A DNA stretch of 64,000 nucleotides, from positions 124,001 to 188,000 of the forward strand of contig BLAL01000182.1 in assembly GCA_015698045.1 (NCBI GenBank), written 5' to 3'. The position numbers and the translations under genes were made by a program. The DNA comes from Rhizophagus clarus. Its lineage: Eukaryota > Glomeromycota > Glomeromycetes > Glomerales > Glomeraceae. Below are positions 59,947 to 64,000 of this stretch, one piece after another. Every line of letters begins with the position of its first letter. Positions within the stretch are counted from its first letter, which is position 1. The notes under the pieces are model-generated. The model saw nothing but the letters and a program-made list of their open reading frames with translations, did no database searches and was not told the origin of the DNA.

Positions 59947-61760
59947 CAGTGGCTCACAAAAATAACGCATCATTTAAAAATTAATTTTTAATCACATGTA
60001 TTGATATCAAAATTAAAGCCAATCAAAATAAAATTTAAAATATAGATTATTTAATATGTAAAGTACTAGAATATCTAAAATTTAATGTAAATCAATTGGT
60101 TAATTTTTTACGTACATCACATTTTATCAAAAAACGGGATGCATTACTTTTGTGGTTTTTATATTTTTTAATAAATTTAGCATTTTACAAAAAATTAATT
60201 ATATGTTTTATTATAAATTAAATAATAGATAAATATTAAATGTTCCAAATTATTAAAAAAAATATTATTTTAATAGTTTATTAATTAATTTTATTTAAAT
60301 AGTATATTTAGTAATTATTGTATTAATATATATAAAATTATAAGATTAATACTAATATAATTATAAAATATGAAAAAAATATGTATATTTTATAATAAAA
60401 TTATTATAATTTTTTAACAAGCGAATTTTTTAAAAAAAATTTCACAATGATTAGATTCGTAGATCAGAAATAATTAATTGTTAAAGATTAATAATAATTA
60501 TTATTTTATATATAAAAAAATGTTTTACTAAATAATTTCGCACCCAGTGATTATAGAAAGATAAAATATAGCTAGTCAGATTCATCTCATCAAGACAATT
60601 CCAACGGTAGTTGTTTTACAATTTTAGGTATGATGTAGCATGAGTTACATATGAAACATTACTGTACTGCATCATATGGGGCCTTTGCAATAGAAAGGTA
60701 CAAAACTCAAAAAAAAATAAAAATTTAATTAATATTAAATTTACACTTATTTTAGTATAAAAAATATAATTAGCATATAAAGTAAATTTAAAAATTTTTT
60801 TGAGTTTCATATCTTTCTATTGCAAAGACCTCATATATAATATAGTTTACTGTGCTTCATAGACGTTTTGATATCTATCTCCTCATCCAGTGATCGTGAA
60901 AAGCTGAATTATAGCTCATTAGAATCGTCTCAATGAGACAATTCTAATGGTAGTTGTATCATATTTTTTGGCTTGATAGATATGGAGATAGAGTTTAAAA
61001 CATTTATGTGGCACAGTAAACTATATTATATATGATGCAGTACAGTAATGTTTCATATGTAACTCATGCTACATCACACTTAGAATCGTAAAACAACTAC
61101 CGTTGGAATCATCTTGATGAGACGAATCTGACTAGCTATATTTTATCTTTCTATAATCACTGGGTGTGGAGTTATTTAGTAAAATATTTTTTTATATATA
61201 AAATAATAATTATTATTAATCTTTAACAATTAATTATTTCTGATCTACGAATCTGATCATTGTGAAATTTTTTTAAAAAATTTGCTTGTTAAAAAATTAT
61301 AATAATTTTATTATAAAATATACATATTTTTTTTATATTTTATAATTATATTAGTATTAATCTTATAATTTTATATATATTAATACAATAATTACTAAAT
61401 ATACTATTTAAATAAAATTAATTAATAAACTATTAAAATAATATTTTTTTTAATAATTTGGAATATTTAATATTTATCTATTATTTAATTTATAATAAAA
61501 CATATAATTAATTTTTTGTAAAATGCTAAATTTATTAAAAAATATAAAAACCACAAAAATAATGCATCCCGTTTTTTGATAAAATATAATGTACATAAAA
61601 AATTAACCAATTGATTTACATTAAATTTTAGCATATTCTAGTAGTTTACATATTAAATAATCTACATTTTAAATTTTATTTTGATTGGCTTTAATTTTAA
61701 CATCAATACATGTGATTAAAAATTAATTTTTAAATGATGCGTTATTTTTGTGAACCACTG
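59947..61760. mobile_element. Inner palindromic element B (about 1655 bp without its MITE)
   Basis: Left end CAGTGGCTCACAAAAATAAC, right end (minus strand) CAGTGGTTCACAAAAATAAC, with TA at 59945-59946 and 61761-61762. The arms pair along their length: GGATGCATTACTTTTGTGGT (60139) with CCACAAAAATAATGCATCCC (61551), GATTCATCTCATCAAGACAA (60580) with its inverse near 61110, and TACTGTACTGCATCATAT (60660) with its inverse near 61030. Centre near 60934. CAGTGG ends with TA target are typical of Tc1/mariner-superfamily elements. No open frame of note. Confidence 0.85.
60677..60833. mobile_element. 157-bp palindromic MITE, copy 4, inside element B
   Basis: TA at 60675-60676 and 60834-60835. It interrupts the left arm of B; taking it out rejoins GCATCATA to TATAATATAG, which pairs exactly with CTATATTATATATGATGC in the right arm. 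Both termini carry a few substitutions (for example TTTCATATCTTTC on the right). Confidence 0.9.
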
Positions 61761-61812
61761 TATATCATAAATTAATTTTGAAAATGGTGCTTAGTTTATG
61801 CTATCCACTATA

Positions 61813-62332
61813 TAACATACTACCTATAAAGTGGAATAATTATCTATTATTATCTTACCTGTTCATATAAGGTAATATAATATTTATATCAATCAAACAT
61901 TAACACAAATACAAGATAATTCAGTGTAAATTAGTAATTTCTGAATTTTTTAGGAGTTACAAATCACAGTGAATGATACTTCTCGTAGACCTACCTACAT
62001 CAGGAAAAATTTTGGTCTGCAGATCTGCGCAATTCTGCGGAATCCAATTCTGCACAAATTTGAGGATATGCCGATACGCAGCACTGAAAATTTTTATGGA
62101 TTTCTGCGCAGATCTACAAGCACAAAAAAACCTGTGAAATTTTTCAAAAACACTAATGCAAATTTATAATTAGGCAGTGTTTTAACTTTAATATTAACTA
62201 ATATTAATTTATTAATTAAAGATATTTACAAATTTAAAAGTACATATATTAAACTATCCTATTTGCTAACTAAATGCACTAATTAAAAAGTCCCCTTTTC
62301 TTTTCTTTACTGACGTTCAAATTATGTTGTTG
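61813..62332. other. No gene assigned
   Basis: Just beyond element A. 61969-62169 reads open (TSRRPTYIRKNFGLQICAI) but has internal CTGCGCA-type repetition and no domain. It is also the region downstream of the microexon gene's stop. Confidence 0.35.
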
Positions 62333-64000
62333 TTAATGGTTTGGACATTGTTCCAGTTGGTTTGATTCCAACAAACAACTTTTAACTTTTTTGATCCAAT
62401 AAAACACGTCAAAACGTGGAAATATTATCGCTTTTAAAGAAAACCGTAGACCTACAATAAAAGAAAAGTGAATTATTAGCTGAATTTTCATTTAAATAAA
62501 AAAAAATAAAATAATTTTGAAGATAAATACCTTCAAAATCTTCATTCAGAAGTCGTAAACCTACAAGAAACAAAATAAATAAAATGTTAGCAAATGTTTT
62601 ATTAAAAAATTTCAAAAAAATAGTAAAAGGAACTTCATAGAGCATCTTTGAAGTTTCGTAACATTCCAGGAAGCCCCAGACCTATAAAAATAAGCGTTAA
62701 TAAAACGTCTTGTTAAAAAGGAAATTAAACAAATTTTGAAGTTTTACCTTCGAAATTTCTTCTAGGAATCCAACCGCGAACCTACAAAAGAAAGAATAAG
62801 AAAATAAAGAATGTTAGTAAACGTTCGTTGAATAAAAAAACCCAAAAATTAAAGGTACCTTTGAGAGATGTACAGTATTTTGACGTCCAGGATCTAAAAA
62901 GAAAGAAAAAATTAAATGTTAGTAATGTTCGTTATAATAAAAGTAAAAAGAAATTTGAAAGTGATGAATTACCTTTGAATGAAGTTCGGGCTTCATCTGG
63001 ACCTAAAAAAATAAAAAATATCAAACGTTAGCAATGTTCGTTAAACAAAAAAATTAAATTTTTTTTGAAGGTCTTACCTTCAAAATAGTCTTCGAAAATG
63101 GTTACTAGATCTAAAAAAGAAAAAATAGACGTTAATAAACATTCATTAACATTCGTTAAATAAAAATAAAAAAAATAGATCGAAGGCCTTACCTTCTTTG
63201 AATAGAGTCCAGTCTTCGAAATAGAACGTCTGGATCTAAAAAATAAAAAACAAATGTTAGTAACGTTTATTAAAATAAAATAAAAAAAAAAGTAAAAATT
63301 TTTGAAGATATTATACCTTCGAAATATCATAGTCTGCCTCTAAAGGAGTTCCAGATTTAACAAATAAAAAAACAAACATTAGTAATGTTCATTTAAAAAA
63401 ACAAAAAAAAAATAATAATTTTCGAAGATATTATACCTTCGAATATCATAGTCCGCCCCTAAAGGAGTTCTGAACCTAAAAAAAAAGAAAACAAACATTA
63501 GTTAACGTTCATTGAAATAATAAAAAAAAGATATTTTGAAGTTTCTTTATCTTCAAAATATCACGGTCTGCTTTGAATTAGAGTTTTGGACCTAAAAAAC
63601 GAAATGAAATATTAGTAATGTTTCGTAAAATAAAATATAAAAAAAAAATTTATTTCGAAGTTTTTTACCTTTGAAATAACTCAGTCTACTTCTTCTGGAC
63701 CTAAAAAAGAAAGAAAACAAACATTAGTTAACGTTCATTGAAATTAAAGTAAAAAAAATTGTTTTTTTTACTTAATAGTCTGCCTCGAAATAGAGTTCCA
63801 GACCCAAAAAAAGAGATAAAAGCAAAACGTTACTAACGTTTTGCTAAAATACAAAAAAAAACAATTTTTTTTTACTTGAAGTGATCTGTCTGCCTCGAAT
63901 GGAGTTTCAGACCTAAAAAAAGAAGAAAAGCGAAATGATACTAACGTTTTGCTAAAATATAAAAAAAATGAATTTTTTTTTTACTCTTAAAGTGGTCCAC
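62333..64000 (-). CDS. Gene built of tandem microexons (partial, runs off the right edge)
   Basis: Minus strand. The terminal exon is 62451-62333 (stop TAA 62333-62335). Going upstream, exons repeat about every 115 bp: 62560-62531, 62681-62646, 62781-62748, 62893-62859, 63002-62973, 63110-63078, 63235-63193, 63356-63317, 63475-63437, 63591-63551, 63700-63669, 63803-63772, 63912-63876, and one cut by the window end (from 63985). Each is 30-43 nt, usually with donor GTAA/GTAT and acceptor TTTTTTAG, and several introns have TACTAAC or TACTAAT 18-31 nt before the acceptor. From 63475 to the stop, ten exons join in one open frame (pieces: FRTPLGADYDIR, SGTPLEADYDISK, FEDWTLFKE, LVTIFEDYFE, PDEARTSFK, LRLLNEDFE, then FDVFYWIKKVKSCLLESNQL). 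No known domain. Splice sites are damaged at 62646 (donor), 63356 (acceptor), 63551 (donor) and 63803 (acceptor), so it may be decaying. Confidence 0.55.
62500..64000. repeat. Tandem array of ~115-bp units
   Basis: About 14 units, spacing 99-122 bp, diverged to different degrees; neighbours at 63317-63475 are the most alike (shared CTTCGAA, ATCATAGTC and CTAAAGGAGTT). Each intron part has a copy of AACATTAGTAACGTTCATT-like sequence. The array continues past 64000. Confidence 0.85.

Larger units (their letters stand above)
59296..61810. mobile_element. Outer palindromic element A (699 bp without insert)
   Basis: Left end CAATGGATAGCATAAATTAA, right end (minus strand) TAGTGGATAGCATAAACTAA; TA outside both (59294-59295, 61811-61812). 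The two arms are inverted copies over their full length: for example TGATTCTTTGAGTCATAAAT at 59527 against TTATGACTCAAAGAATCAGA at 59748, and 59345-59390 against 59905-59945 joined to 61763-61810. Centre near 59645. Element B is inserted in the right arm. No coding capacity. Confidence 0.85.

Overview
The window looks like nuclear DNA of an AT-rich fungus, most likely a Glomeromycotina (arbuscular mycorrhizal, Rhizophagus-like) genome. Reasons: short introns of roughly 50-100 bp with GTAAG/GTATG donors and TTTTAG acceptors in nearly every gene; fungal-type housekeeping proteins (uracil phosphoribosyltransferase, mitochondrial L47, Gbp2/Hrb1-like RNA-binding protein, Tpt1, HMT2-type sulfide:quinone oxidoreductase); heavy loads of decayed LINE, pogo/Tigger and Tnp2/CACTA elements; and a broken copy of a TKL-like kinase gene. 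The species assignment is inference. All gene models were built by hand from splice signals and frame continuity; for the complete models the summed exon lengths divide by three.

Layout. 1-8 kb is transposon graveyard: unrecognised broken coding fragments, a broken F-box-like gene, an inverted-repeat element holding a 190-bp tandem duplication, and a decayed SF1 helicase with an HNH-like tail. 8.6-33.6 kb is a compact island of 11 intact-looking genes: UPRT, MRP-L47, a three-RRM SR-type RNA-binding protein, an alpha/beta hydrolase (with a decayed tandem copy behind it), a secreted protein, a long-tailed histone H2A, a membrane protein of unknown family, tRNA 2'-phosphotransferase (divergent from an N/RGG-rich small protein), an EI24-like membrane protein (divergent from sulfide:quinone oxidoreductase) and a ubiquitin-AN1 zinc finger fusion. 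34-58 kb is repeat-rich: kinase pseudogene, a 5'-truncated LINE, four relics of a small SANT/Myb-like gene family that share a promoter block and a hairpin element upstream, a pogo/Tigger element, and a Tnp2-type transposase relic. 59.3-61.8 kb is a three-level nest of palindromic elements. 62.3-64 kb, continuing off the right edge, is an array of microexons.

The most unusual structures are: (i) the 62.3-64.0 kb minus-strand array in which a ~115-bp unit repeats about 14 times and each unit is a 30-43-nt exon with its own donor, branch-point-like motif and acceptor; ten successive exons can be read in one open frame; (ii) the palindrome-in-palindrome-in-palindrome nest, each level bounded by TA duplications; (iii) four copies of one 157-bp TA-flanked MITE, one of which splits the LINE endonuclease at a TA; (iv) the SANT-like family with conserved upstream region, one copy carrying a Tigger in an intron.
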